A stretch of 64,000 nucleotides of DNA from the NCBI RefSeq assembly GCF_020510565.1, contig NZ_CP075189.1, positions 929,501 to 993,500 on the forward strand, given 5' to 3'. Shown one piece after another: positions 1-7,566 of the stretch. Below the pieces are notes generated by a model, which saw only the letters and a list, made by a program, of their open reading frames with translations, made no database searches and was not told the origin of the DNA. Within the stretch, counting starts at the first letter, position 1. Each line of letters starts with the position of its first letter. The translations under genes were made by a program, and so were the position numbers. Source of the stretch: Ferribacterium limneticum. Its GTDB lineage: Bacteria; Pseudomonadota; Gammaproteobacteria; Burkholderiales; Rhodocyclaceae.

Positions 1-269
1 AAACGGTCTACCGGGCCAACCAGGGCAAGCTGCAGGTGCTGGCCATCAACGCCGGGCAGGACAAGGCGACGATCAACGCCTTCATCAAGAAGATCGGCGT
101 CAGCTACCCGGCGCTGCTTGACGAAAACTCGGCCATCGCCCGCAGCTACGGCGTCGTTGGCCTGCCGACCACCTTCTTCATCGACGGCAAGGGCATCGTG
201 CGCGGCAAGATCGTCGGCGAGGCCGATGAAGCCACCTTCGCCCGCCACGTGCAGGAATTGCTGAAATGA
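1..269 (+). CDS. TlpA/ResA-like thiol-disulfide oxidoreductase, C-terminal part
   Basis: The reading frame is open from base 3 and runs in from outside the window, so only about 88 C-terminal residues are seen. The GLPTTFFIDGKG segment is the cis-proline loop and following strand of the thioredoxin fold as found in TlpA/ResA/AhpC-TSA proteins; the expected WCxxC active site and any signal peptide lie upstream of the window. Such proteins reduce periplasmic cysteines, for example during cytochrome c or copper-protein maturation. The stop overlaps the start of the next gene by ATGA, so it is translated together with the copper genes that follow. Family assignment is firm; the exact substrate is inferred only from context. 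Confidence 0.85.
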   Translation, partial: TVYRANQGKLQVLAINAGQDKATINAFIKKIGVSYPALLDENSAIARSYGVVGLPTTFFIDGKGIVRGKIVGEADEATFARHVQELLK

Positions 270-448
270 GCGAGAGCCGCGCCTGCGACCTGTGCAGCCT
301 TGACGTCGGGGTCAAGCCTTTCGTGCTGAACACGCCCGAAAAGCAATACCAGTTTTGTTGCGAGGGGTGCCGGGGGATTTACCAGATGTTGCATGACATC
401 CAGGAAACGCCGGTTCAGAATGACCCAAATACAGACCAGAAATCCTGA
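266..448 (+). CDS. small cysteine-rich metal-binding protein (P-type ATPase metal-binding-domain type)
   Basis: A 60-residue protein with a CDLC pair near residue 8 and an FCCEGC motif near residue 31. This pattern matches the cysteine-rich metal-binding domain that is usually the N-terminal extension of CcoI/FixI-type copper ATPases, here present as a free-standing protein. The ATG overlaps the stop of the thioredoxin gene, and a copper ATPase lies about 1 kb downstream, so a role in handing copper to that pump is likely. No signal peptide is visible, suggesting a cytoplasmic location. The last 20 residues are polar and low in complexity. Confidence 0.75.
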   Translation: MSESRACDLCSLDVGVKPFVLNTPEKQYQFCCEGCRGIYQMLHDIQETPVQNDPNTDQKS

Positions 449-460
449 AAGGAAACGACC

Positions 461-829
461 ATGATGACCGAAGAAATGATGAAGCAAATGCCGCACATGA
501 TGAGTCAGGCCGGCCACATGATGAGCAAGCCGGTCACCACCGGCGCGATGATGGCGGGCGCCGGCTTTGCCGCCGGCAAGGGCCTGCTCGGCACGGCCCT
601 GCTGCGCAATCCGCTGGCCCTGCTGGCCGTTGGTGCAGCGGGTGGCATTGCGGCCGGTTTCCTGCTCTTCAAGTACCAGAAGGAAATCGTCGAAGGCCTG
701 TCCAAGGCGACCGGCATGGGCAAGGATTTCGCGCTGCACCAGAAGGAAAACCTGAACGACCTGATGGCCGAAGCCCAGGACAAATTCGAGGGCAATCCGC
801 CGCCGGCCAGCGAAACCCCGGCTGCCTGA
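461..829 (+). CDS. Met-rich small membrane protein of unknown function
   Basis: A 122-residue protein that I do not recognise with confidence. Nine of the first 21 residues are methionine, with two histidines, which could bind Cu(I). Residues about 28-72 are rich in Gly and Ala with GxxxG-like spacing and would form one or two tightly packed membrane helices ending at LLFKYQKE. The C-terminal 45 residues are amphipathic and charged. The ribosome-binding site GAAAGGAA lies just upstream of ATG at 461 (ATG at 464 is an alternative). It lies between two metal-binding genes and directly ahead of the ATPase block, so a copper-related role is inferred from neighbourhood only. Confidence 0.7.
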   Translation: MMTEEMMKQMPHMMSQAGHMMSKPVTTGAMMAGAGFAAGKGLLGTALLRNPLALLAVGAAGGIAAGFLLFKYQKEIVEGLSKATGMGKDFALHQKENLNDLMAEAQDKFEGNPPPASETPAA

Positions 830-839
830 CGGAGGCGAC

Positions 840-1436
840 ATGACGCAAACCGCCGAACTGGCGCAACGCATCGTCGTCCTGCACCGCGAGCCGGGCTATC
901 TGCGCCTCGAACTGCCGGCCGAGATTTGCAGCGAAGCCGCAGCGGCCGCCATCGAAGCAGGCATGAAAACCCTGGCCGGCCTGAGCAGCGCTGCGGTCGA
1001 CCGTGGCTGGAAGCGAATTTCCATCCGTTTTGACGCACAGGTGTGCACCACAGCGCAGGTCGCCCGCCATCTGTTCCGCCTGCTGCCCGGCCTGCCGCTT
1101 GACGAAGCACCGGCTGCCGAGCCGGAAGCCGCCCCGTCTATCGACCTGAACAACGGTTTCCAGCCGCTACTCGACAAGCTCAAGGCGATCATCATTCCGG
1201 CCGAGCCGCCGGCCGAAGGCTCGCTGCAGGCCCGCTTCCAGCCGATGGTGGAAAGCGCGCTGACCGAAAAGGCAATCACCAATTTCTTCAACGACATCGT
1301 CGCCTTCTACCTGATCCGCGTCCATTGGGACCTGATCACCAAGCGCTGGCTGCAGAACCCGGTGGCTAACAGCAATGCCTGGCTGACGGTGTTCTACCTC
1401 GTCTTCCTGCTCGTCCGTTATCGCAAGTCCAACTGA
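840..1436 (+). CDS. HMA-like domain protein with C-terminal membrane segment
   Basis: A 198-residue protein. Residues about 8-85 look like a divergent heavy-metal-associated (HMA_2-type) ferredoxin-like fold without the CxxC pair. A Pro/Ala/Glu-rich linker follows, and the C-terminal third contains a hydrophobic stretch (LTVFYLVFLLV) ending in a basic tail. GGAGG precedes the ATG, and only four bases separate its stop from the copper ATPase start, so the two are co-translated. The N-terminal 80 residues of the ATPase contain a similar cysteine-free fold, which suggests that both interact or share origin. Function is inferred from context. Confidence 0.7.
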   Translation: MTQTAELAQRIVVLHREPGYLRLELPAEICSEAAAAAIEAGMKTLAGLSSAAVDRGWKRISIRFDAQVCTTAQVARHLFRLLPGLPLDEAPAAEPEAAPSIDLNNGFQPLLDKLKAIIIPAEPPAEGSLQARFQPMVESALTEKAITNFFNDIVAFYLIRVHWDLITKRWLQNPVANSNAWLTVFYLVFLLVRYRKSN

Positions 1437-1440
1437 CCCG

Positions 1441-3867
1441 ATGAAGCATTTCCGGATCGCCCACCGCCTGCGTCGCCGCCTTCGGGTGCTGGCGCCCTCG
1501 CTCGAAAAGGAACAGGAGCGCTGCTACATCCTGGAAATCCTGCTGCGCAAGCATCCGGCCATCAAGGAGGTGCGCATCGTCGCCGACATCGGTTCGCTGG
1601 TCGTCGAATACGACCCGGCGGCCTTGCCGGAAGAGCGACTGCTGGCGACGCTGGACGCCGTGCTCGGCAACCTGATCACCGCGCCCAAGACAGCGCCGGC
1701 CGTCGTCGCGCCGGTCGACGGCCCGGTGCAGGAATGTTCGCTGGCCATCGAAGGCATGAGCTGCGCTTCCTGCGCCCTGCTCATTGAAATGAAGCTCAAG
1801 CGCGACCCGCGCGTGCGCTACGCCTCGGTCAATTTCGCCGCCGAGACGGTGACGGTCAATGGCGTGATCGACCGCGACGACGTGGCCAAGGTGGTCAGCG
1901 CGCTGGGTTATGCAACGCGGCCGATGGACACGCTGGCGCAGCGTCGGCTGATCGTCGAGCGTGAAAAGGAGCGCGTCGAGGAGGCCAAGAAACGCTTCAT
2001 CCAGGCGGCCATCCTGACCGTGCCGGTGATGCTTTCCGGCATGGCCATGCACCGCTCGCCTGCCCTGCGCGTCATGGAGTTCGCGTTGTCGTCTGCCATC
2101 CTCTTCGGCAGCAGCAACAGCATTTTCCGCAAGGCCTGGATGCTGGCCAAGCAGGGCGAAGCCAACATGGACACGCTGATCGCCATCGGTGCCGGCGCGG
2201 CTTGGGCTTACAGCATTCCCGGCGTGTTCCGGATGCATCACCACGTCTATTTCGAGTCAGCGGCCGGCATCTGCACCTTCGTCCTGCTCGGCCGTTACAT
2301 GGAAGAGCGCGCCAAGGGCAAGGCCGGCGAAGCGATCCGCAAACTGATCGAACTGCAGCCGGAAACGGCACTGCGCATCGAGGCCGACGGCACCGAATTC
2401 GAAGTGGCCATCGACGACGTGCAGATCGGCGACCGTCTGCGCGTGCGGGCTGGCGACAAGATTCCGACCGACGGCTGCGTGCTCGAAGGCGCTTCCTCGG
2501 TCGATGAAGCGATGATCACCGGCGAATCGCTGCCGGTGGCCAAGGCGCCCGGCGACAAGGTGATCGGCGGCTGCCTGAACGGCAACGGCAGTTTCGTCAT
2601 GACGGTCACCGCCGTCGGCGGTGACACCGTGCTGTCCGGCATCGTCAAGCTGGTCGACCAGGCGCAGGGCAGCAAGCTGCCGGTGCAGAAGCTGGCCGAC
2701 CGCATTTCGGCGCGCTTCGTGCCGGCCGTCGGCGGCATTGCCGCGCTGACCTTCGGCGGCTGGGCGATGGCCGGCGCCCCGGTTTCCGCCGCGCTGGCTC
2801 ATTCCGTCGCTGTCCTGCTCATCGCCTGCCCCTGCGCCCTCGGGTTGGCCACGCCGACGGCGATCATGGTCGGCACCGGTCAGGCCGCCAAGCGCGGCAT
2901 CTTCATCCGCAACGGCGAAGCGCTCGAAACGGCGGCCAAGCTGACCACCATCGTTTTCGACAAGACCGGCACGATCACCGAAGGCAAGCCGGTCGTCACC
3001 GACACTTTCATCCTGCCGGGCATCGACGAAGCCCGGCTGGCCAGCCTGATCGGCGCTGCCGAAGCGGGTTCCGAGCACTTTCTGGCGCGCGCCCTGGCCG
3101 AGTGGAGCAAGCCACGCCGGAAAGACACGCTGGCCGCCGAATCCTTTGCCGCCCACCCGGGGCGCGGCGTCACGGCGCAGGTCGATGGGCAGGATGTCAT
3201 CATCGGCAACGCCGCGCTGCTCGACGACATGGGCATTGCCTGCGCACCGCTCACCGATGAAGCGCAGCGCCTGGCCGAACAGGGCAAGACGCCCGTCTTC
3301 GCTGCGGTCGACGGCCAGGCGGTGGCCATTTTCGCCATCGCCGACCAGCCGCGCCACGGCGCCCGGGAAGCCATCGCCTTGCTCCATCGCCTCGGCCTGA
3401 AAACCGTGATGGCGACCGGCGACCTCGAAGCCGTCGCCAGCCACGTCGCCGGCGAGGTCGGCATCGACCATGTGCTGGCCCGCTGCACCCCGGCCGACAA
3501 GCTGGCCGCCATTCGCCAGTTGCAGGAAGCCGGCGAAAAAGTCGGCATGATCGGCGACGGCATCAACGACGCGCCAGCCCTGGCCGCGGCCGACGTCGGC
3601 TTCGCCATCGGCGGTGGTGCCGACATCGCCGTCGAATCCGCCGACATCACGCTGGTCGGCGGCGACATCGCCCGCGTCGCAGCCGGTATCGACCTGTCGC
3701 GCCGGACCATGGCAATCATCCGCCAGAACCTGTTCTGGGCGCTCGGCTACAACGTCGTCGCCATCCCCGTCGCCGCCGCCGGCCGGCTCAATCCGATGAT
3801 CGCGGCGGCGGCCATGGCGATGAGCTCAACCTCGGTCGTCGCCAATTCCCTGCGTTTGCAGCGCTGA
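1441..3867 (+). CDS. copper-translocating P1B-type ATPase
   Basis: An 808-residue heavy-metal P-type ATPase that exports Cu(I) across the inner membrane. An HMA_2-like domain (residues about 1-80) precedes a classic HMA domain with GMSCASC at 105-111. TGES of the actuator domain is at about 360, the metal-translocating CPC motif at 463-465, the phosphorylation motif DKTGT at about 507 and GDGIND at about 705. YN in the penultimate helix and MSS in the last helix match the copper subtype (P1B-1). It could be a CopA-type detoxification pump or a CtpA/CcoI-type pump feeding oxidase assembly; the neighbouring SafE and NosL genes favour a cuproenzyme-supply role. A dispersed 38-bp repeat begins two bases after the stop. 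Confidence 0.95.
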   Translation: MKHFRIAHRLRRRLRVLAPSLEKEQERCYILEILLRKHPAIKEVRIVADIGSLVVEYDPAALPEERLLATLDAVLGNLITAPKTAPAVVAPVDGPVQECSLAIEGMSCASCALLIEMKLKRDPRVRYASVNFAAETVTVNGVIDRDDVAKVVSALGYATRPMDTLAQRRLIVEREKERVEEAKKRFIQAAILTVPVMLSGMAMHRSPALRVMEFALSSAILFGSSNSIFRKAWMLAKQGEANMDTLIAIGAGAAWAYSIPGVFRMHHHVYFESAAGICTFVLLGRYMEERAKGKAGEAIRKLIELQPETALRIEADGTEFEVAIDDVQIGDRLRVRAGDKIPTDGCVLEGASSVDEAMITGESLPVAKAPGDKVIGGCLNGNGSFVMTVTAVGGDTVLSGIVKLVDQAQGSKLPVQKLADRISARFVPAVGGIAALTFGGWAMAGAPVSAALAHSVAVLLIACPCALGLATPTAIMVGTGQAAKRGIFIRNGEALETAAKLTTIVFDKTGTITEGKPVVTDTFILPGIDEARLASLIGAAEAGSEHFLARALAEWSKPRRKDTLAAESFAAHPGRGVTAQVDGQDVIIGNAALLDDMGIACAPLTDEAQRLAEQGKTPVFAAVDGQAVAIFAIADQPRHGAREAIALLHRLGLKTVMATGDLEAVASHVAGEVGIDHVLARCTPADKLAAIRQLQEAGEKVGMIGDGINDAPALAAADVGFAIGGGADIAVESADITLVGGDIARVAAGIDLSRRTMAIIRQNLFWALGYNVVAIPVAAAGRLNPMIAAAAMAMSSTSVVANSLRLQR

Positions 3868-3869
3868 AT

Positions 3870-3907
3870 ATTTCAATTTTGACCGTTTTCCCCGGTTGAC
3901 CGTAGCA
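3870..3907 (+). repeat. dispersed 38-bp repeat, copy 1 (sense)
   Basis: Begins ATTTCAATTTTGACC, continues with a T/C run and ends with CGGTTGACCGTAGCA. It fills nearly all of the gap between the copper ATPase stop and the SafE-like gene, in the direction of transcription. See the findings for the full family. Confidence 0.9.
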
Positions 3908-3915
3908 AAGCACAC

Positions 3916-4617
3916 ATGGATCACAGCCACCACCACGCCATTGCCGAGTTTTCTTACATGCTCGCCTTCATGACCGGCCTGCTTGGCAGTGGCCATTGCC
4001 TCGGCATGTGCGGTGGCCTGGTTTCCGGGTTTTTCATGAAGCTTGGCGCCAAAGGCGTTTGGCCGTATCTGGCCTATCACGGGGCGCGGGTCGGCATCTA
4101 CACGGTCGTTGGCCTGATTGCCGCGGCGATTGGCGCCGTGCTCGTCTCCACCGGTCAATTCGGCAAGCTGCAGGGCGTGCTGCAGATCATTGCCGGTATC
4201 GTCGTCATCCTGCTCGGCCTTGATCTGCTCGGCGTTTCGCCCTTCCGCAACCGACTTGGCTTTGCGCCCATTGCTTGGCTGCGCAAGCAGTTCGGGCTGG
4301 CGGTCCAGAAAGGCCCGGTCGTCGGCGCCCTGATCGGTGGCGCCATCAACGGCCTGATGCCCTGCTCGATGACCATGGCGATGGCCGTCAAGGCGACGAC
4401 TGCGCCTTCGGTGCTGGAAGGTGGCTTGCTGATGCTGGCCTTCGGTGCCGGCACTCTGCCTTCGATGCTGTCTGCCTCCTTCCTGTTCGGCAAGCTCGGC
4501 CCGAAACTGCGCGGCTGGCTGCTCAAAGGCGCCGCGCTGTTCGTCATTGCGCTGGGCGTATCGACGCTCTGGCAAGGGATCCGCTACTACGCCGTGATGC
4601 GCAGCCTCCTGGGTTGA
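3916..4617 (+). CDS. sulfite exporter TauE/SafE-family (DsbD_2/UreH-like) membrane protein
   Basis: A 233-residue polytopic membrane protein with about six hydrophobic segments. It starts with a histidine cluster (MDHSHHH) and carries GLLGSGHCLGMCGGL at about residue 22, the conserved CxGMCGG motif of the family often linked to cbb3 oxidase or copper-protein maturation. A second repeat half (GGAINGLMPCSM) about 120 residues later shows the internal duplication typical of the family. It follows the copper ATPase and precedes the NosL pair, so a role in copper or thiol handling across the inner membrane is likely. The family name SafE is historical and does not prove sulfite export here. Confidence 0.85.
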   Translation: MDHSHHHAIAEFSYMLAFMTGLLGSGHCLGMCGGLVSGFFMKLGAKGVWPYLAYHGARVGIYTVVGLIAAAIGAVLVSTGQFGKLQGVLQIIAGIVVILLGLDLLGVSPFRNRLGFAPIAWLRKQFGLAVQKGPVVGALIGGAINGLMPCSMTMAMAVKATTAPSVLEGGLLMLAFGAGTLPSMLSASFLFGKLGPKLRGWLLKGAALFVIALGVSTLWQGIRYYAVMRSLLG

Positions 4618-4618
4618 G

Positions 4619-4635
4619 TGCGACACTATGTCGCA
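4619..4635. promoter_or_regulatory. inverted repeat upstream of the NosL genes
   Basis: TGCGAC and GTCGCA are perfect inverted 6-mers separated by five bases, in the 81-bp gap before the first NosL-like gene. The size and spacing suit a dimeric regulator of the Crp/Fnr type, but the sequence is not a standard Fnr box. Assignment as an operator is inference. Confidence 0.35.
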
Positions 4636-4698
4636 GGTGCCGCACATCATCGAGCGCTAATATTTCACGGCTAACAAACAGCTTCAGGGAGAGCAAAA

Positions 4699-5304
4699 AT
4701 GAAACGCCGTGACCTTCTCAAGATGTCCGTTCTTTCCGGCTTCGCCGCCGCTTCGCCGCAAGCCGGTGCGAACACCGCCTGTGCCACCGACGGCACGCCG
4801 AACCAGTTCATTCCCAAGAAACCAGCTGACGCGAAGCCGCTGGAAAACGAGTTCGAAAAGTATCCGAAGTGCCCGTATTGCGGCATGGATCGCAAGGAGC
4901 ATCATCGCGCCCGCATGCTGGTCCAGTACGCCGACGACCTGGCCGATGGCGTCTGTTCGATCCACTGCCTGTCGCTGAGCCTGGGTGTCAATATCGACCG
5001 CGAGCCGAAAAATATCTGGGGGCCGGACTATGGCTCCACCGTCGAACCGCGCCCGCTGGTGCCGGTCGACAACCTGGTTTACCTGATCGGCGCCGACCTC
5101 AAACATGCCATGACCAAGCGTTCGAAACATTCCTTTGCCTCGCTGAGCACGGCCAAGGAGTTCCAGGCCAAACACGGCGGCTCGTTGGGCAATTTCAACG
5201 ATGCGTTACGTGAGTCCTACCTGGACATGGCCTCAGACGTCGGCATGATTCGCAAGATGCGCGAAGAGCGCCGCAAGCGCGCCGCTGAAATGAAGAAGGG
5301 CTGA
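4699..5304 (+). CDS. NosL-like copper protein, long form
   Basis: A 201-residue exported protein. The N-terminus (MKRRDLLKMSVLSGFAAASP) resembles a Tat-type or Sec signal with twin arginines. CPYCGMDRKEHHRARM at about residue 57 is the CxxCGM metal site of the NosL family, which binds Cu(I) and supplies nitrous oxide reductase or other periplasmic copper enzymes. The C-terminal 40 residues are basic and helical (KMREERRKRAAEMKKG). GGGAGAG precedes the start, and its stop overlaps the next NosL start by TGATG. No nosZ is visible in the window, so the copper acceptor is unknown. Confidence 0.85.
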   Translation: MKRRDLLKMSVLSGFAAASPQAGANTACATDGTPNQFIPKKPADAKPLENEFEKYPKCPYCGMDRKEHHRARMLVQYADDLADGVCSIHCLSLSLGVNIDREPKNIWGPDYGSTVEPRPLVPVDNLVYLIGADLKHAMTKRSKHSFASLSTAKEFQAKHGGSLGNFNDALRESYLDMASDVGMIRKMREERRKRAAEMKKG

Positions 5305-5783
5305 TGTCCCGTCGCGCCTTTTTGATCCTGCTGGTCGCATTCTGGGCGCCCTTGGCGGTAGCCCAGAATGTGCCCAGGCCGGGGGCGAAGGATCTCTGTC
5401 CGGTCTGCGGCATGCTGGTTTCCAAATATCCGAACTGGGTGGCTGTCGTCACCTGGAAGGATGGCCACGCCCATTTCTTCGATGGCGCCAAGGATATGTT
5501 CAAGTTCCTGCATGACCTGCCGAAATACGCGCCGAATCATCGCAAGGAAGACATCACGGGTATCTACGTTACCGATTTCTACAATCTGGAACGGATCGAC
5601 GCGCGCAAGGCCGTTTTTGTCACCGGCTCCGATGTCCTTGGCCCGATGGGGCATGAGCTGGTGCCGCTGGCCAGTCAGGTGGATGCCACCGACTTCAGCA
5701 AGGATCACAAGGGAAAGCGGACCTTGCGTTTCGAGCAAGTGACGCCGGATCTGCCTGTGGCGCTTGATTCCGGGAAGTTCTGA
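5304..5783 (+). CDS. NosL family copper chaperone
   Basis: A 159-residue protein with a cleavable signal (LLVAFWAPLAVAQ) and the CPVCGM copper site at about residue 31, followed by aromatic and acidic segments typical of NosL. It starts inside the stop of the upstream NosL-like gene, so the pair is translationally coupled and probably forms a two-component periplasmic copper relay. It is shorter than its neighbour and lacks the basic tail. It converges with the patatin gene, whose end lies 16 bases away. Confidence 0.9.
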   Translation: MSRRAFLILLVAFWAPLAVAQNVPRPGAKDLCPVCGMLVSKYPNWVAVVTWKDGHAHFFDGAKDMFKFLHDLPKYAPNHRKEDITGIYVTDFYNLERIDARKAVFVTGSDVLGPMGHELVPLASQVDATDFSKDHKGKRTLRFEQVTPDLPVALDSGKF

Positions 5784-5799
5784 GCGCGACGAATCAGGC

Positions 5800-6948
5800 T
5801 CAAAGGTCGAGGAATTCCCCGACTTCGTCCGAGCGCGCCATGGTGTCGGCGTAACCCAGATCAATTAGGGCACGCGTGTAGGGCTTTTCGAACAGCAGGT
5901 AGCTGGTCAGCGTGCCGTTGCGACGGTTCATGCCGCCAATGCCGCCGAGCATCATGCGCATGGCCCAGGGCAGGGCGCCGGCGTGTTCGGCGGCGATGCG
6001 CTCAAGGCGTTCGGAGGGTGAAATGATCAGGGCCTTGATCGGTCTTAACGGGATTTCGTTGTTATCCCTGACGCTGGGCGGAATGGCAGCGAGCGTCCGG
6101 TTGATCCGTTGCATGCGCTCGATATCGACCGCCAGGCTGTCGAGGAAGATGCTGGACAGCGCATGGCCGGCAATTTGCGCCAGCGACGGATGGCTGTCGA
6201 CCCGGCGACGTTCCTGATGTTCATTCTTGCGTCCGGCGCCGACGATCAATACCCTTTCAGCACCAAGGTGGATGGCTGGGGAAATTGGCGCCAGTTGGCG
6301 CATCGATCCATCGCCAAAAAATTCCCGGTGAATCTTGGCGGCCGGAAAAATGAAGGGAATGGCGCTGGAGGCGAGCAGGTGGTCGACACCGATTTGGGAG
6401 CGAATGCCGATGCGCTGGACACGATGCCAGGGCTGGGCGTCGGCGTGGCCCTGAAAGAAATTGATGTTGTCGCCGGATTCGTAGCCGGATGCCGAAATAC
6501 TCAGGGCGTGCAGCGCGCCATTGGCGATCGAGCGCTCGATGCCGCGGAAATCGAGGTGGCGACTGAGCAACTCACGGAGTGGGGAATTGTCGAGCAGTGA
6601 GCGCGGCCGGCTGCGAATCAACCAGCCCAGCGTCAGCATGGTCATCCAGTGCGCACCCGAGACGCCGATGCCGAGAGGGTCGGCGCGGTAGATGTCACCG
6701 GCGTGCATGTTGCGCCAAAAAGTGGCCAGAACGGAGACCCCTTTGCCGAAATTGTCTGCCAGGCAGGCGATGCCGGCCGCGTTGATGGCGCCGGCAGAGG
6801 TGCCGCACAAAATAGGGAAGGGGTTTTTCCGGCGGTTGGTCGACAGCTTGGCAACGGCGAGCAGGACGCCAACTTGATACGCCGCCCGAGCGCCACCGCC
6901 GGTCAGGACCAGCGCGGTCTTGGGGGATTTTGCTTGGGGAGGGCTCAT
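5800..6948 (-). CDS. patatin-like phospholipase
   Basis: A 382-residue protein with the patatin Ser-Asp catalytic dyad: the oxyanion motif GGGARAAYQVG near residue 17, the nucleophile elbow GTSAG near residue 49 and DGS near residue 213. These enzymes hydrolyse acyl chains from phospholipids or related esters. No signal peptide is evident, so it is probably cytoplasmic or membrane-peripheral. The ATG at 6948 is the first in-frame start that keeps the catalytic core intact. It is transcribed away from queD on the same strand with a 121-bp gap that may hold its own promoter. Confidence 0.9.
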   Translation of the reverse strand: MSPPQAKSPKTALVLTGGGARAAYQVGVLLAVAKLSTNRRKNPFPILCGTSAGAINAAGIACLADNFGKGVSVLATFWRNMHAGDIYRADPLGIGVSGAHWMTMLTLGWLIRSRPRSLLDNSPLRELLSRHLDFRGIERSIANGALHALSISASGYESGDNINFFQGHADAQPWHRVQRIGIRSQIGVDHLLASSAIPFIFPAAKIHREFFGDGSMRQLAPISPAIHLGAERVLIVGAGRKNEHQERRRVDSHPSLAQIAGHALSSIFLDSLAVDIERMQRINRTLAAIPPSVRDNNEIPLRPIKALIISPSERLERIAAEHAGALPWAMRMMLGGIGGMNRRNGTLTSYLLFEKPYTRALIDLGYADTMARSDEVGEFLDL

Positions 6949-7069
6949 GCCGGCCTGCGTGACGTTCGCCCGAGCAGGCTGGCTTTCTTGTTTTTCATCT
7001 CCCCCTCCGCGCGCTTGCAGTCAAAGTGCTTGCTGTATGGCTGCAGTATAGGGGGAGAATTTTTTCCGC

Positions 7070-7522
7070 TCAATCCAGCTTGGTGCGAAGTGCATCGGCC
7101 CAGCAGTTGGGCGTTTCGTAAAGACGGACCTGTTCGAGCCGCAGATGGTTGCCGTAGGTGTCGCGGTAGACCGCGTCGAGACGCTCGAAAGCGATGCGGG
7201 CCAGGTTTTCAGCGGTTGGTACGCGGTCGAGGATCACGGTCTTGTGACCGGGCATCGAAGCGAGAAAGTCGACAACGGCCTTGTCGCCGGCGTAGGCGAG
7301 GAAAGCGTGATCCCATTCATTGACCAGATGGATGTTGGCCAGATCCTTGACCTGCGAGAAGTCCATCACCATGCCGTTGGCGGCATCGCCAGCCTTGTCG
7401 ATGACACTGCCCGACAAAGTGATTTCAATGGCGTAACGGTGTCCGTGCAAGTGGCGGCACTGGCTTTTGTGGTCAGGGATGCGGTGCCCGGCATCGAATT
7501 CGAGACGGCGGGTAATCAACAT
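7070..7522 (-). CDS. queD: 6-carboxytetrahydropterin synthase (QueD)
   Basis: A 150-residue protein of the 6-pyruvoyl-tetrahydropterin synthase family. The FDAGHRI segment and HLHGHRY supply the three zinc-binding histidines, and NEWDHAFL and the later TAENLARIAF segment are conserved catalytic parts. QueD converts dihydroneopterin triphosphate to 6-carboxy-tetrahydropterin in the queuosine/7-deazaguanine pathway. ATG at 7522 (MLITRRLEF) is chosen over a TTG six codons upstream because it matches the family N-terminus. It is divergent from a radical SAM gene across only 44 bases. Confidence 0.9.
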   Translation of the reverse strand: MLITRRLEFDAGHRIPDHKSQCRHLHGHRYAIEITLSGSVIDKAGDAANGMVMDFSQVKDLANIHLVNEWDHAFLAYAGDKAVVDFLASMPGHKTVILDRVPTAENLARIAFERLDAVYRDTYGNHLRLEQVRLYETPNCWADALRTKLD

Positions 7523-7566
7523 GGGCGTTTTGCTCAACAAGGCGGTCGCGGATTATACAATGCGCC

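Noticed and set aside
3870..3907. 38-bp repeat as an intrinsic terminator
   Set aside because: In the sense strand the T-run precedes the hairpin, and in the antisense strand the hairpin is followed by A residues; neither order fits Rho-independent termination.
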